From assembly GCA_041398565.1 (NCBI GenBank), contig JAWKUN010000002.1, forward strand, positions 1,612,001 to 1,676,000: 64,000 bases of DNA. Direction: 5' to 3'. Both the position numbers and the translations under genes were made by a program. Below the pieces are notes generated by a model. It did no database searches. It saw only the letters and a list, made by a program, of their open reading frames with translations, and was not told the DNA's origin. Source of the DNA: DATGPD01 sp041398565 (GTDB lineage Bacteria > Planctomycetota > UBA1135 > UBA2386). Positions 54,562 to 63,116 of the stretch are shown in pieces (position 1 is the stretch's first letter; each line of letters opens with the position of its first letter).

Positions 54562-55800
54562 ATGACGACGACGTTCAAGTTCCAAGCGAAGGACAGTTCC
54601 GGAAAGACCGTGAGCGGCACCGTGCAGGCCGGCTCACAGAGTGAAGTCGTCGCCGATTTGCGCCGGCGGCGACTGACCCCGATCGACATCCGGAAGGCCG
54701 GCGGCTCGGCCTTGTTCGGATCCAAGACCGGCAAGAAGCCGGGGGTCAAGAAAGCCTCGGTCAAGAAGGGCGAGCTCGAGGTCTTCACGCGACAGCTGTC
54801 CACCATGCTGTCTGCCGGTATCCCCATGCTCGAGGGCCTGGAGATCCTGGCCGATCAGGCCGAGAGCGGCGGCTTCAAGTACTGCCTGAACAAGGTGGTG
54901 GAGGACATCCGCACCGGCGCCGACCTGTCGAAGGCGCTCGAGCCGCACCAGAAGGTCTTCTCGCAGATCTACGTCAGCATGATCCGGGCCGGCGAAGTCT
55001 CCGGCCAGCTCGACGTGATCCTCACGCGCCTGGCCGAGTACCTCGAGGCCGCGGCGCACCTGCGCGCGGAGATCAAGTCGGCGATGACCTACCCGGTCAT
55101 CTCGTTGGTCCTGGTCATCGGCATCGCCGGCTTCCTCATGATCGGCATCGTGCCGTCGTTCAAGCCGGTGTTCGAGTCGCTCGAGGTCGAGCTGCCGGGT
55201 CTGACGGTCGCCATCATGAGCGCGGCGGAGTGGATGAAGGACTACTGGTGGATCCTGATCGGATCCGTGCCAGCCATCGTCTTCGCCATCAAGGCGTGGA
55301 AGGGGACGCCGAAGGGCGCCTACGCGTGGGACGCCATGATGCTCAAGCTGCCGGTGTTCGGCTCGCTGTTCAAGAAGGTGGCGCTGTCGCGCTTCTCGCG
55401 CACGTTCTCCACTCTGATCAAGAGCGGTGTGCCGATCCTCGGCGCGATGGAGATCGTGTCGGAGACCGCCGGCAACCACGTCATCTCGCGCGTCGTCGAC
55501 AAGGCGACCGAGAACGTCAAGGCGGGCGAGACCCTGTCCGACCCCCTGTCCGAGAGCCCGGTGTTCCCGCCGATGGTCACCAAGATGATCGGCATCGGCG
55601 AGCGTTCCGGCGCTCTCGACGCACTGTTGGAGAAGATCTCCGAGTTCTACGACCAGCAGGTGGAGGCCGAGGTGAAGAGCCTCACTTCGCTCATCGAGCC
55701 GATCATGATCGCGATCATGGGCGTGGTGGTGGGTGGCATCGTGCTGGCCGTGTTCCTGCCGATCTTCAAGCTGCAGGAGAAGCTGTCGGGCGGCGGCTAG
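54562..55800 (+). CDS. pilC: Type IV pilus inner-membrane platform protein PilC
   Basis: 412 residues. PilC is the platform on which PilB and PilT act. TTTFKFQAKDSSGKTVSGTV is the usual N-terminus. Two T2SSF domains follow, starting FTRQLSTMLSAGIPMLEGLE and FSRTFSTLIKSGVPILGAME. Transmembrane segments are SLVLVIGIAGFLMIGIVPSF, a central one around WWILIGSVPAIVFAI, and a C-terminal IMGVVVGGIVLAVFLPIF. GAGGAAA precedes the ATG at 54562. The normal order pilT-pilB-pilC is kept, with a TPR gene and pilA after it. Confidence 0.96.
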   Translation: MTTTFKFQAKDSSGKTVSGTVQAGSQSEVVADLRRRRLTPIDIRKAGGSALFGSKTGKKPGVKKASVKKGELEVFTRQLSTMLSAGIPMLEGLEILADQAESGGFKYCLNKVVEDIRTGADLSKALEPHQKVFSQIYVSMIRAGEVSGQLDVILTRLAEYLEAAAHLRAEIKSAMTYPVISLVLVIGIAGFLMIGIVPSFKPVFESLEVELPGLTVAIMSAAEWMKDYWWILIGSVPAIVFAIKAWKGTPKGAYAWDAMMLKLPVFGSLFKKVALSRFSRTFSTLIKSGVPILGAMEIVSETAGNHVISRVVDKATENVKAGETLSDPLSESPVFPPMVTKMIGIGERSGALDALLEKISEFYDQQVEAEVKSLTSLIEPIMIAIMGVVVGGIVLAVFLPIFKLQEKLSGGG

Positions 55801-55837
55801 GCCTGCCAGCGACATCGCAATCGAAAGCGGACTTGTC

Positions 55838-56716
55838 ATGAGCCCCTTGCTCCGTCGCATCCTCGGCTACGGTCTGGCGACCCCCATCGCCGCCGGCCTG
55901 ATCTACGTCGGCTTCTTCCGCGAAGTCCCGGACGACCCACAGCACGCGCTCCTGCAGGCGGAGATCAAGCTGCGCTTCGCGTCGCGCATGCCGCCGCAAA
56001 GGGGCGACGGCTCGAGAGTGGCGGAGCGCGAAGAGCTGATCGCCGACGCCGTCCGCTACATCGACGAGGCCGAGCGGCTGGCGGCGCCCACCGCGATGAC
56101 CGTCGAGTACCGCGCCTTCGTGGACTACCTGCAAGGCGACGCCCGCGCCGCTGCTGCCGGGTACAGCCGCGCCGAGACCTTGGCCAGTGACGCCGAGGCC
56201 AAGGGGCAGCTGGCCCTGTCGGCGGCGCGCATGCTGGCACTCGCCGGCGAGGACGGTCGCGCGTTGGCCGAGCTCGACGCGCGCATGCCGACGCTGCCAT
56301 CGCACCTGGCCTCCGGCGCCAACGTCGAGAGGATGCGCATCCTGGCTCGCCAGGGACGCGGTGAGGACGCCGCCCGTGCGGCGCAGGCAGTGCTCGACGA
56401 CGTCACCGCGGCGGGAGAAGACCTGGTAGGGGTCGGCGAGTGGTTCGAGAGCCGAGGCGACGATGACATGGCAGCCACCGCGTACGAGCGGGCCATGCCG
56501 TCGTATCCCCTTGCGAACTACTTCGTTGCCCGTCTCAAGGCCCGGGGGGGCGACGTCGATAACGCAGTGAAGATGCTGGAATGCGCGTTGTCCGGTGCCG
56601 GCAAGGCGGTGCGGTCGCTGCTCAATCGCGACCGAGACGCCTGGCAGGCCTGCGCCGGCGACCAACGGTTCCAGAGTCTGTTCCCGGAGATGGAAGCGGC
56701 CCGTCCGGGCCGTTGA
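55838..56716 (+). CDS. Membrane-anchored TPR-like protein between pilC and pilA
   Basis: 292 residues. One N-terminal helix (ILGYGLATPIAAGLIYVGFF) is followed by an alpha-helical Ala-rich region with TPR-like pairs (AFVDYLQGDARAAAAGYSRA, MLALAGEDGRALAELDARM, MRILARQGRGEDAARAAQAV). No catalytic motif. It starts 37 bases after pilC and precedes the pilin, so a role in pilus assembly or pilin handling is plausible, comparable in position only to pilus TPR proteins such as PilF/Tgl. It lacks a lipobox, so it is not a typical PilF. Its family is not recognised. Confidence 0.6.
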   Translation: MSPLLRRILGYGLATPIAAGLIYVGFFREVPDDPQHALLQAEIKLRFASRMPPQRGDGSRVAEREELIADAVRYIDEAERLAAPTAMTVEYRAFVDYLQGDARAAAAGYSRAETLASDAEAKGQLALSAARMLALAGEDGRALAELDARMPTLPSHLASGANVERMRILARQGRGEDAARAAQAVLDDVTAAGEDLVGVGEWFESRGDDDMAATAYERAMPSYPLANYFVARLKARGGDVDNAVKMLECALSGAGKAVRSLLNRDRDAWQACAGDQRFQSLFPEMEAARPGR

Positions 56717-56725
56717 GCTGACTGC

Positions 56726-56741
56726 TGGCAGAGGGGAAGCC
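56726..56741 (+). promoter_or_regulatory. Candidate sigma-54 promoter of pilA
   Basis: TGGCAGA (56726-56732) and AAGCC (56737-56741) place GG (56727-56728) exactly 10 bases before GC (56739-56740), the invariant -24/-12 spacing. The TT before GC is AA here, so the match is partial. Transcription would start near 56752, about 40 bases before pilA. rpoN is encoded at 16995. Confidence 0.35.
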
Positions 56742-56792
56742 GATTTCCGAACCGGGGGGATCCGTTCGTTTCTGGCTGATCAGGAGAGACAC

Positions 56793-57521
56793 ATGAAGAA
56801 GCAATCAGGCTTCACACTCATCGAGCTGATGATCGTCGTGGCGATCATCGCCATCATCGCGTCCATCGCGATTCCCAACCTCTTGAGCGCGCGCTTGAAC
56901 GCCAATGAATCGGCGGCGGTCGCGACCCTCAAGAACATCTCGTCGTCGCAGGCCCAGTGCCAGGCGTCCGGCGTGATCGACGTCAACCTCAACGGCGCCG
57001 GCGAGTACGGCTACTTCGCCGAGCTGTCGGGCGCCATCGGCGTCCGCACGTCGACGGGTGCGCCCTCGACGACGGTGCGCATCTCGCCGCCGGTCCTGTC
57101 CGGCGCGTTCGGCCAGATGACCTCGGTCACCTTCGCCGCCGGCACGCCCAGCACGGGCGGCGCGGTGCTGCGCTCCGGCTACTACTTCGCGATGTTCCTG
57201 CCCACGGCGACCTCCGGCTTCATGCCCGAGAACACGACCGGTGGCGGCTCGACGACCTACAACCCGAACCCGGCCAACTCCGAGGTGCTGTGGGCGTGCT
57301 ACGCCTGGCCGGTCTCGCGCGGCAACAGCGGCAAGCGCTGCTTCTTCGTGAACCAGTCGGGTGACGTGCTGGCCTCGAGCAACGTGGCCACCACCGCGCA
57401 GTACACCGGCATTGGCCGCGGCCCGCACCCGAACGCTGCGTTCATCGGCGCCACCATGGCGTCGACCCTGGCGACCAACGCCACCGCCTCGAACGGCGAG
57501 CGCTGGATCCCGGTGCAGTGA
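56793..57521 (+). CDS. pilA: Type IV major pilin-like protein
   Basis: 242 residues. The prepilin leader MKKQSG is cut before Phe7. The mature N-terminus FTLIELMIVVAIIAIIASIA is the classic class III pilin helix, with Glu at mature position 5 (residue 11), which supports assembly. The globular domain is longer than in most major pilins and has Ser/Thr/Gly-rich loops with few cysteines (Cys56, and a cluster near WACYAW and KRCFF), as in DUF-type pilins of planctomycetes. AGGAGAG precedes the ATG. The gene sits downstream of pilT-B-C with its own candidate sigma-54 promoter and a strong terminator, as expected for a highly expressed subunit. A minor pilin role is the alternative. Confidence 0.88.
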   Translation: MKKQSGFTLIELMIVVAIIAIIASIAIPNLLSARLNANESAAVATLKNISSSQAQCQASGVIDVNLNGAGEYGYFAELSGAIGVRTSTGAPSTTVRISPPVLSGAFGQMTSVTFAAGTPSTGGAVLRSGYYFAMFLPTATSGFMPENTTGGGSTTYNPNPANSEVLWACYAWPVSRGNSGKRCFFVNQSGDVLASSNVATTAQYTGIGRGPHPNAAFIGATMASTLATNATASNGERWIPVQ

Positions 57522-57552
57522 TCGCCTGATCGCTGCCTGAGGCAAGTCACGA

Positions 57553-57589
57553 GAAGGGCGCAGGGCAACCTGCGCCCTTCTTGCTTTTT
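57553..57589 (+). terminator. Intrinsic terminator of pilA
   Basis: A perfect 12-pair stem, GAAGGGCGCAGG (57553-57564) with CCTGCGCCCTTC (57569-57580), tetraloop GCAA, followed by TTGCTTTTT. It begins 32 bases after the pilA stop. This is the clearest terminator in the window. Confidence 0.92.
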
Positions 57590-57667
57590 GGCCGGACCCT
57601 CGCCGAGGCCGGCCGACGAGCGGCGGGTCGGCTCAACCTGAGACAGCCTGCATGCCGATGGAGGGGC

Positions 57668-58708
57668 ATGCGCACGGCCGAGGACTCCCCGCTCGCGATC
57701 GACCAGCGCGCGCCGGTCGCGGACGGCCTGATCACGCTGATGGCAGGCCCCGAAGCGGCGCCGCCCGCTGCCGCCACGCCCTCGGCGACGTTGCCGCCGG
57801 TGCGGGCCACCCCGGCGCGCCGGGTTCGCGACGTCACCATCGTCATTCCGGCGCGCAACGAGAGCGCGAACCTGGCTCGGTTGCTGGCCGAGGTGTCGAC
57901 GGTGCTCGCGCCGCTGCGGGCCGCGGGGATGGTGTTCCAGGTGCTGGTCGTCGACGACGGCTCGAGCGACGCCACGGCGTCGCTGGCTGCCGCCGGCGGC
58001 GCGGAGGTGGTGCAGCACGCGGTGTCGCTCGGCAACGGAGCCGCCGTCAAGCGCGGCATCCGCCATGCCCACTGCTCGTGGATCCTGCTGCTGGACGGCG
58101 ACGGCCAGCATCCGCCGGCGTCGATTCCGGCGATGCTCGACCTCGCCGAACGCTTCGACATGGTGGTCGGCTCGCGTGGCGGCCGCGGCGGCAGCGCGCA
58201 CCGCAACATCGCCAACCGCATCTACAACCGACTGGCGTCCTACGTGACCAGCCGCCGCATCGACGACCTCACCAGCGGCTTCCGTCTGGTGCGGGCCGAC
58301 GTGCTCAAGAGCTTCGTGTACCTCCTGCCCAACACGTTCAGCTACCCGACCACGATCACCCTGGCGATGTTGCGCGCGGGGTACTCGGTGGCCTTCCAGC
58401 CGATCGAAGTGCGCCAGCGCGGCGGCAAGAGCCACATCCGCCTGCTCCGCGACGGCAGCCGCTTCCTGGTGATCATCCTGCGCATCGCCACCTTCTTCGC
58501 GCCGTTGCGGGTGTTCGGACCGCTCGCTGCCGCGATGTTCGCGCTCGGCGTCGGTTGGTACGGCTACACGTTCATCAGCTCTGGCCGCTTCACCAACATG
58601 GCGCTGCTGCTGGTGGCGCAAGCGACCATGCTGTTCGCGCTCGGCCTCGTCTCCGAACAGATCGCGGCGATGCGTTTCGAGCGCGCGCCGGTGCGCGACT
58701 CCGACTGA
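57668..58708 (+). CDS. GT2-family glycosyltransferase (dolichyl-phosphate mannosyltransferase-like)
   Basis: 346 residues. The GT2 domain reads DVTIVIPARNESANLARLLA, then VLVVDDGSSDAT, and the DxD-like metal site LLDGDGQH, followed by SGFRLVRADVLKSF. The C-terminus has two membrane helices (VFGPLAAAMFALGVGWYGY, LLLVAQATMLFALGLVSE), as in polyprenyl-phosphate sugar transferases. Such enzymes charge a lipid carrier with a sugar for later transfer by membrane glycosyltransferases like the one at 59837. GGAGG lies just upstream of the ATG at 57668. Its stop overlaps the next gene by one base. Confidence 0.85.
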   Translation: MRTAEDSPLAIDQRAPVADGLITLMAGPEAAPPAAATPSATLPPVRATPARRVRDVTIVIPARNESANLARLLAEVSTVLAPLRAAGMVFQVLVVDDGSSDATASLAAAGGAEVVQHAVSLGNGAAVKRGIRHAHCSWILLLDGDGQHPPASIPAMLDLAERFDMVVGSRGGRGGSAHRNIANRIYNRLASYVTSRRIDDLTSGFRLVRADVLKSFVYLLPNTFSYPTTITLAMLRAGYSVAFQPIEVRQRGGKSHIRLLRDGSRFLVIILRIATFFAPLRVFGPLAAAMFALGVGWYGYTFISSGRFTNMALLLVAQATMLFALGLVSEQIAAMRFERAPVRDSD

Positions 58709-59871
58709 TGGTCCGCGTCCTGGTGTTCGGAGCGTGGGACGATGGCGTCGGCTACCCGCGGCCGCGCTCCTTGCTGCGGGCGTTGAACGACACCGGCCAC
58801 GAGGTCGTCGCATGGCGACTGCCGTCGACGTTCGCTGGCCAGCGGCGGATCGACGTGGTCCGGCGGCCGTGGCGGTGGCCGGCGGCCGCGGCCCGCGTCT
58901 TCGCTGCCGGGCGGCGCGCCCGGACGTCGTTCGCCGCGGCACGGGCAGCTGTCACCCCCGACGTGGTGGTGGTCCCGTACCCGGGCCACTTCATGGCGCC
59001 CATGGTGCGCTCGGTGTTCCGCGGTCCGATCGTGCTCGACCTGTTCTTGTCGGCCCACGACACCGCGGTCGAAGACCGCGGCTACTTCGGTCCGCGCTCG
59101 CTGGTGGCGCGGGCGCTCGCCGGCATCGACCGCCGCGCCTGCGAAGCGGCCGACCTCGTGCTCCTCGACACTCCGACTCACGCCCAGCGTGTCGCCACGA
59201 CCTGCGGCTTGCCAGCCGGCCGCGTCGGCTGGTTGCCGGTGGGGGACCCCGACGCGGCGGCGGCGGCCGAACCCTACCCGGAGCTTGCCGCGCCTCTGCG
59301 CCTGCTCTTCTTCGGTACCGGCGTGCCGTTGCACGGCTTGCCGGTGCTGGTCGAAGCCGTCGAACGGTGCGGTGGCAGCGTCCATCTCGACGTCATCGGA
59401 GGCTCGCCCGCCGAACGCCGCGCGATCGCGGCGCGTCCGAGTTCTTGCGTGACCCTGGGACCGGCCTTCGTCGACCGGGTGCCCCTGCAGCGAGCCATCG
59501 CGGCGGCGCACGTCGTCTGCGGCGTGTTCGGACGCTCGGGCAAGACCGCGCGCGTGATCCCCTTCAAGGTGATGCACGCCCTGGCGGCCGGGCGGCCGGT
59601 GCTGACCGGCGACACGCCCGCCGTGCGCGAGTGGATGCAGCCAGGGCACGACGTGCTGGTCGCGCCGACCGACGACGCGGCGGCACTGGCCGACACGCTG
59701 CAGGGTCTGGTGCGGGAGGCGGACACCCTGCCGGCGATCGCTCGCGCCGCGCGGGCCGCCTACGAACGTCGCTTCTCGCCCGAGGCGCTGGCGGACCAGT
59801 GCCGCGCCCTCCTCGCCCCGCTCCTCGGCGCGCACCATGCACCGGACCGACGAGCCTCCGTGCATGCGTGA
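58708..59871 (+). CDS. GT4-type glycosyltransferase
   Basis: 387 residues. The N-terminal VRVLVFGAWDDGVGYPR and the C-terminal nucleotide-sugar region (LLFFGTGVPLHGLPVLVEAV, FKVMHALAAGRPVLTGDTP) give the GT-B fold of GT4 enzymes. The E-x7-E motif is less clear than usual. The ATG at 58708 overlaps the preceding stop (TGATG), so the two glycosyltransferase genes are coupled. Its own end overlaps the next gene by 35 bases. Together with the DPM-like enzyme it probably builds or transfers a glycan, and the location beside pilA suggests surface glycosylation; this is an inference. Confidence 0.78.
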   Translation: MVRVLVFGAWDDGVGYPRPRSLLRALNDTGHEVVAWRLPSTFAGQRRIDVVRRPWRWPAAAARVFAAGRRARTSFAAARAAVTPDVVVVPYPGHFMAPMVRSVFRGPIVLDLFLSAHDTAVEDRGYFGPRSLVARALAGIDRRACEAADLVLLDTPTHAQRVATTCGLPAGRVGWLPVGDPDAAAAAEPYPELAAPLRLLFFGTGVPLHGLPVLVEAVERCGGSVHLDVIGGSPAERRAIAARPSSCVTLGPAFVDRVPLQRAIAAAHVVCGVFGRSGKTARVIPFKVMHALAAGRPVLTGDTPAVREWMQPGHDVLVAPTDDAAALADTLQGLVREADTLPAIARAARAAYERRFSPEALADQCRALLAPLLGAHHAPDRRASVHA

Positions 59872-61708
59872 CCTCTGGATTCGTCGGCGCGGCGAGATCG
59901 TCGTGGTGCTGTGCGCCCTGGCGGCGTACGCGGCGGTGTTGCTGGGCACCTTCGTCTACGACGACGTCCACACCGCGCGCGACAACGAGGCCATCCGCAC
60001 GCTGGCCAACATCCCGCGCTTCTTCGTCGACGTCGACATGTTCAGCTCGATCGACTGCCGGATGTACCGACCGGTGGTGCTCACGACCTACGCAGTCGAC
60101 TGGGCGCTCGGTGGCGGCTCGCCGCTGCCGTTCAAGCTGACGAACTTGCTGCTGCACGCGGCGGTGGCGCTGGTTCTGCGGCGACTGCTCCGGGCGCTGG
60201 GCGCGACGGAGGGTGCCGCGACGCTGGCTGCGGCGTTGTTCGCCGCACACCCGTTGGCGTCCGAGGCCGTGAACACGATCTCCGGCCGCAGCGAGCTCCT
60301 GGTCGCGCTGGGCGTGTCGGCCGCCGTGCTCGCGCACCTGCGCGCGCGCAGCGACCGGCGCTGGATCGTGGTCACCGCGTGCGCCACGGCGATGGCCTGC
60401 GGCAGCAAGGAGATCGGCGTCATCGTGCCACCCTTGCTGCTGCTCATCGATCCACCGCAGTGGCGGCCGGGGCGCGACTGGCCTCGCTGGCTCGCACGCC
60501 ACGTTCCGGTGGCGCTGGTCGTCCTCGGCTACTTGTTGCTGCGTCGGAGCATCTTCGGGCACGCAACGGCGACGCTGCCGGCGCTGGCCGGGGGCAGCGC
60601 GCCGATGTCGGGGCACGGCCGCGATCTGTTGACCCAGTTGTGCACCGTCGCCACGCTGCTGCCGCGCGCGCTGGCACAGTGCGTGCTCCCCTTGGGGCTG
60701 ACGCTCGACCCTCCCGTGCGCTACCTGCGCGCGCTCTCCGCGCCGGTCGTGGCCGGCGCGCTGTTCGTCGCGACCTTGACCTGGCTGGGCCTGCGCCCAG
60801 GCCCTTCGGCACGGCTGCGCCGCTTCGGCGTCGCGTGGGCGTGGGCGGCCGCGCTCCCTTGGATCGTGCTGCCGCTCAACCTGCCCTATCTCGAGCATCG
60901 CATGTACGTGCCGATGCTCGGTCTGGCGGCAGCGTTGGCCGCGGCCGCGACGGCGCGGGCGGCCCGTTCGCCGAGGTCGGCGCCGGCCCGTACCGCGCTC
61001 GGCCTGGTGATCGTGGCCTACGCGGGGGCGGCTGCGTGGCGCAGCCTCGAATTCCGCGACCCGATCGCCCTCTGGCGCGGCGAAGTGTCCCGGCAGCCGG
61101 CGTCGGTGCGTGGGCTGTGCGGTCTGGCCGTGTGCCTCATGGAGGCCGGTGAGCCGGAGGTCGCGTTGCCGTTGGTGCAGCGCGCCGTGGCGCTGTGGCC
61201 GACCCATGCCACGGCCTTGCGCAACCTGGCCGAGCTCAATCTGAAGACCGCGCCGTCGCCCGGCAACGCCATGGTGGCGCTGGTGTCGGCCGAAGCGGCG
61301 CGCGCTCTCGGTCCCGACGATCCCTTCGACTGCCTGTTGCACAGCCGGGCGCTGGCGCTCGCTGCCGAGCACACCGGCTGCGCGGCGTTCTACGACGCTG
61401 CCGAGCGCGAGGCCCTGCACTGCTTGGCCATCGCGCCGCCGAAGTCGCTGGTCTACCGCACCGCGGCGTCGGCGCGGGCGCGGCAGGGCGACTTCACGCG
61501 GGCGCTGGCACTGATCGACGCGTCGATCGCTGCCGGCCTGCGCAACGCGCCCGTGCTTCTCGACCGTGCCCATTACCTCCGCCGGCTGGGGCGAGCGGCC
61601 GAAGCCGACACCGATCTGCGCAGCGCTCTCAACGAGTTCCCGTTCGACCCGGCGGTCCTCGCCTACTACGGCAGCCGCTTGCAGGTCGCCGCGCCGCCCG
61701 GCGGCTGA
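59837..61708 (+). CDS. TMTC-like membrane protein with C-terminal TPR region
   Basis: 623 residues. About ten hydrophobic helices lead into a helical TPR-type tail (CLMEAGEPEVALPLVQRAVA, ARQGDFTRALALIDASI). Two landmarks fit the TMTC family of O-mannosyltransferase-like proteins: an acidic YDDV near the N-terminus (FVYDDVHTARDNEAIRTLA) and HPLASEAVNTISGRSELLVA, matching the HPxxxEAVxxxxGRxELL pattern. Such enzymes take a sugar from a polyprenyl-phosphate donor. With the DPM-like enzyme two genes upstream, a donor and acceptor pair is plausible. The start is uncertain: ATG 59837 overlaps the previous gene, and ATG 59864 is the alternative. Confidence 0.72.
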   Translation: MHRTDEPPCMRDLWIRRRGEIVVVLCALAAYAAVLLGTFVYDDVHTARDNEAIRTLANIPRFFVDVDMFSSIDCRMYRPVVLTTYAVDWALGGGSPLPFKLTNLLLHAAVALVLRRLLRALGATEGAATLAAALFAAHPLASEAVNTISGRSELLVALGVSAAVLAHLRARSDRRWIVVTACATAMACGSKEIGVIVPPLLLLIDPPQWRPGRDWPRWLARHVPVALVVLGYLLLRRSIFGHATATLPALAGGSAPMSGHGRDLLTQLCTVATLLPRALAQCVLPLGLTLDPPVRYLRALSAPVVAGALFVATLTWLGLRPGPSARLRRFGVAWAWAAALPWIVLPLNLPYLEHRMYVPMLGLAAALAAAATARAARSPRSAPARTALGLVIVAYAGAAAWRSLEFRDPIALWRGEVSRQPASVRGLCGLAVCLMEAGEPEVALPLVQRAVALWPTHATALRNLAELNLKTAPSPGNAMVALVSAEAARALGPDDPFDCLLHSRALALAAEHTGCAAFYDAAEREALHCLAIAPPKSLVYRTAASARARQGDFTRALALIDASIAAGLRNAPVLLDRAHYLRRLGRAAEADTDLRSALNEFPFDPAVLAYYGSRLQVAAPPGG

Positions 61709-61718
61709 CGCGCGCGGT

Positions 61719-62735
61719 CTACGGACAATGGGTCTTGATGAGGCTCTGCAGCTTGGTCGCCACGGACTCGTCGGGCTGCTTGCGCAACTGGTCGCGGAAG
61801 TAGTCGCAAGCGTCGGCGCCCTCGATCTGGGCGATGGCGTCCAGGCAGTGGTTCTGGAAGATGGGATTCAGGGTCATCTCCGGTGGCTTCTCGTACAGCC
61901 GCTTGATCGCCTTGACCGCGCGCTTCGACTTGAGTTCGCCGAGGTGTCTGACGCAGGCCTGGACCGTCATGCGGTCCTGATCCGGCCGCGTCGCGATCAT
62001 GATCAACTTGTCGTCGAGGCCCTCGGGCTGCGCGGCGACCAGGAGGTCGACGAGGTTGAAGAACATGCGCAGCGGCTGCGGCGCGACCTTGCTCGCCGCA
62101 AGCTGCTGCTTGATGTCGGGCGGCAGGCGGCCGACGTCGATGCCGGCGGCCGTCTCGTATTCGACGATCCCGCTCAGCTCCTTGGCCGCCCGCGCTTTGT
62201 CGAGGGCGAGCAGCTGGTTGCCGGCCTGGATCCGGATGCGATTGGACACCGGCACCTCGAGGCCGCGCAGGCACGTCACCAAGACGTCGACAGTGCGCGG
62301 CTGGTCGACGCGCGCCATCGCCTCGAGGATCCAGCGGGTCAGCTCGTCGTCCTTGCCGGGGATGCTCGACCGCCAGGCGGCGTTCAGCGCGTCGAAGGCG
62401 TCGGCGCCGAGATCGGCGAAGGCCGACAGGATGTCCTCGACGCGCTGTTTGATCCGCGGGATCTCGTGCTGCGGCGTGGTGGACAGGTCGAGGAGCGGGG
62501 CCCAGTGGCGCAGCTGCTCGATCAGGGCCGCGACGCCCAGCCCCTTGCTGCCGCGCTCGAAGCGGAACAGCTGGACGGCGCGCTCGAGGCGTTCCTGCGC
62601 GGCGTTCGAGGCCTCCAGGCGCGCGACCAGGACGTCGTTGCGCTGGCGCAGGTCGAACCAAGCAGCGACGGTCGCCGCCAGGCTCAGCAGGACCAGGAGA
62701 GTGAGCAGAAAGCGGTTCGGTCGAGTCTCCGGCAT
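61719..62735 (-). CDS. Membrane-anchored helical-repeat (HEAT-like) protein
   Basis: 338 residues. One N-terminal helix (FLLTLLVLLSLAATVAAWF), a short coiled-coil stretch (LEASNAAQERLERAV), then helical segments in HEAT-like pairs, such as TRWILEAMARVDQPRTVDVL, VQACVRHLGELKSKRAVKAI and ILGYD-free ends such as CLDAIAQIEGADACDYFRDQ. No enzyme motif. The ATG at 62733-62735 is chosen because it begins the helix; upstream residues in the open frame look non-coding. It converges on the TMTC-like gene with 10 bases between stops. Function unknown. Confidence 0.65.
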   Translation of the reverse strand: MPETRPNRFLLTLLVLLSLAATVAAWFDLRQRNDVLVARLEASNAAQERLERAVQLFRFERGSKGLGVAALIEQLRHWAPLLDLSTTPQHEIPRIKQRVEDILSAFADLGADAFDALNAAWRSSIPGKDDELTRWILEAMARVDQPRTVDVLVTCLRGLEVPVSNRIRIQAGNQLLALDKARAAKELSGIVEYETAAGIDVGRLPPDIKQQLAASKVAPQPLRMFFNLVDLLVAAQPEGLDDKLIMIATRPDQDRMTVQACVRHLGELKSKRAVKAIKRLYEKPPEMTLNPIFQNHCLDAIAQIEGADACDYFRDQLRKQPDESVATKLQSLIKTHCP

Positions 62736-63116
62736 GGCAGGTGGAAGAAACTGGGCTGGCAGCGGGCAGCGGTCCGGGGCGAGCCGGAGCGCAGAACAGT
62801 GCGATCCCGAACACTTCTTCTGAGACTTTCCGCTCGTTCGCAAGGGCCGACGCGGCTTCGCCTCGCTTCGTCGCCACCGCCCGAGCGTCGCGACGGCCCC
62901 CAAGTCCTCGACGCCGACGCAACTTCCGACGTCGGAGCGGGATCGGCCGCTGGAGCATTCCACGGCATGAATGTTGGGTTATGCTCCCGGCCCCCCATCC
63001 TCGGCAGTGCTTCGCCGCGCCGGCCGACACAGCGAGTATCTTTTTTCTGCGGTGTCGGCCGCGGCGTCGTCGACGCTGTTGCGGCTCACTAGTACGCCCT
63101 TCCTCCAAGACCCAAG
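62736..63116. other. 381-base divergent intergenic region with an inverted repeat
   Basis: This lies between the HEAT-like gene (minus) and the lipoprotein (plus), so it should hold promoters for both. A 10-base perfect inverted repeat, CGGCCGACAC (63021-63030) with GTGTCGGCCG (63052-63061), encloses a 21-base loop that includes six T. TTATGCT at 62979-62985 is a weak -10-like match. No gene is seen. Confidence 0.45.
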
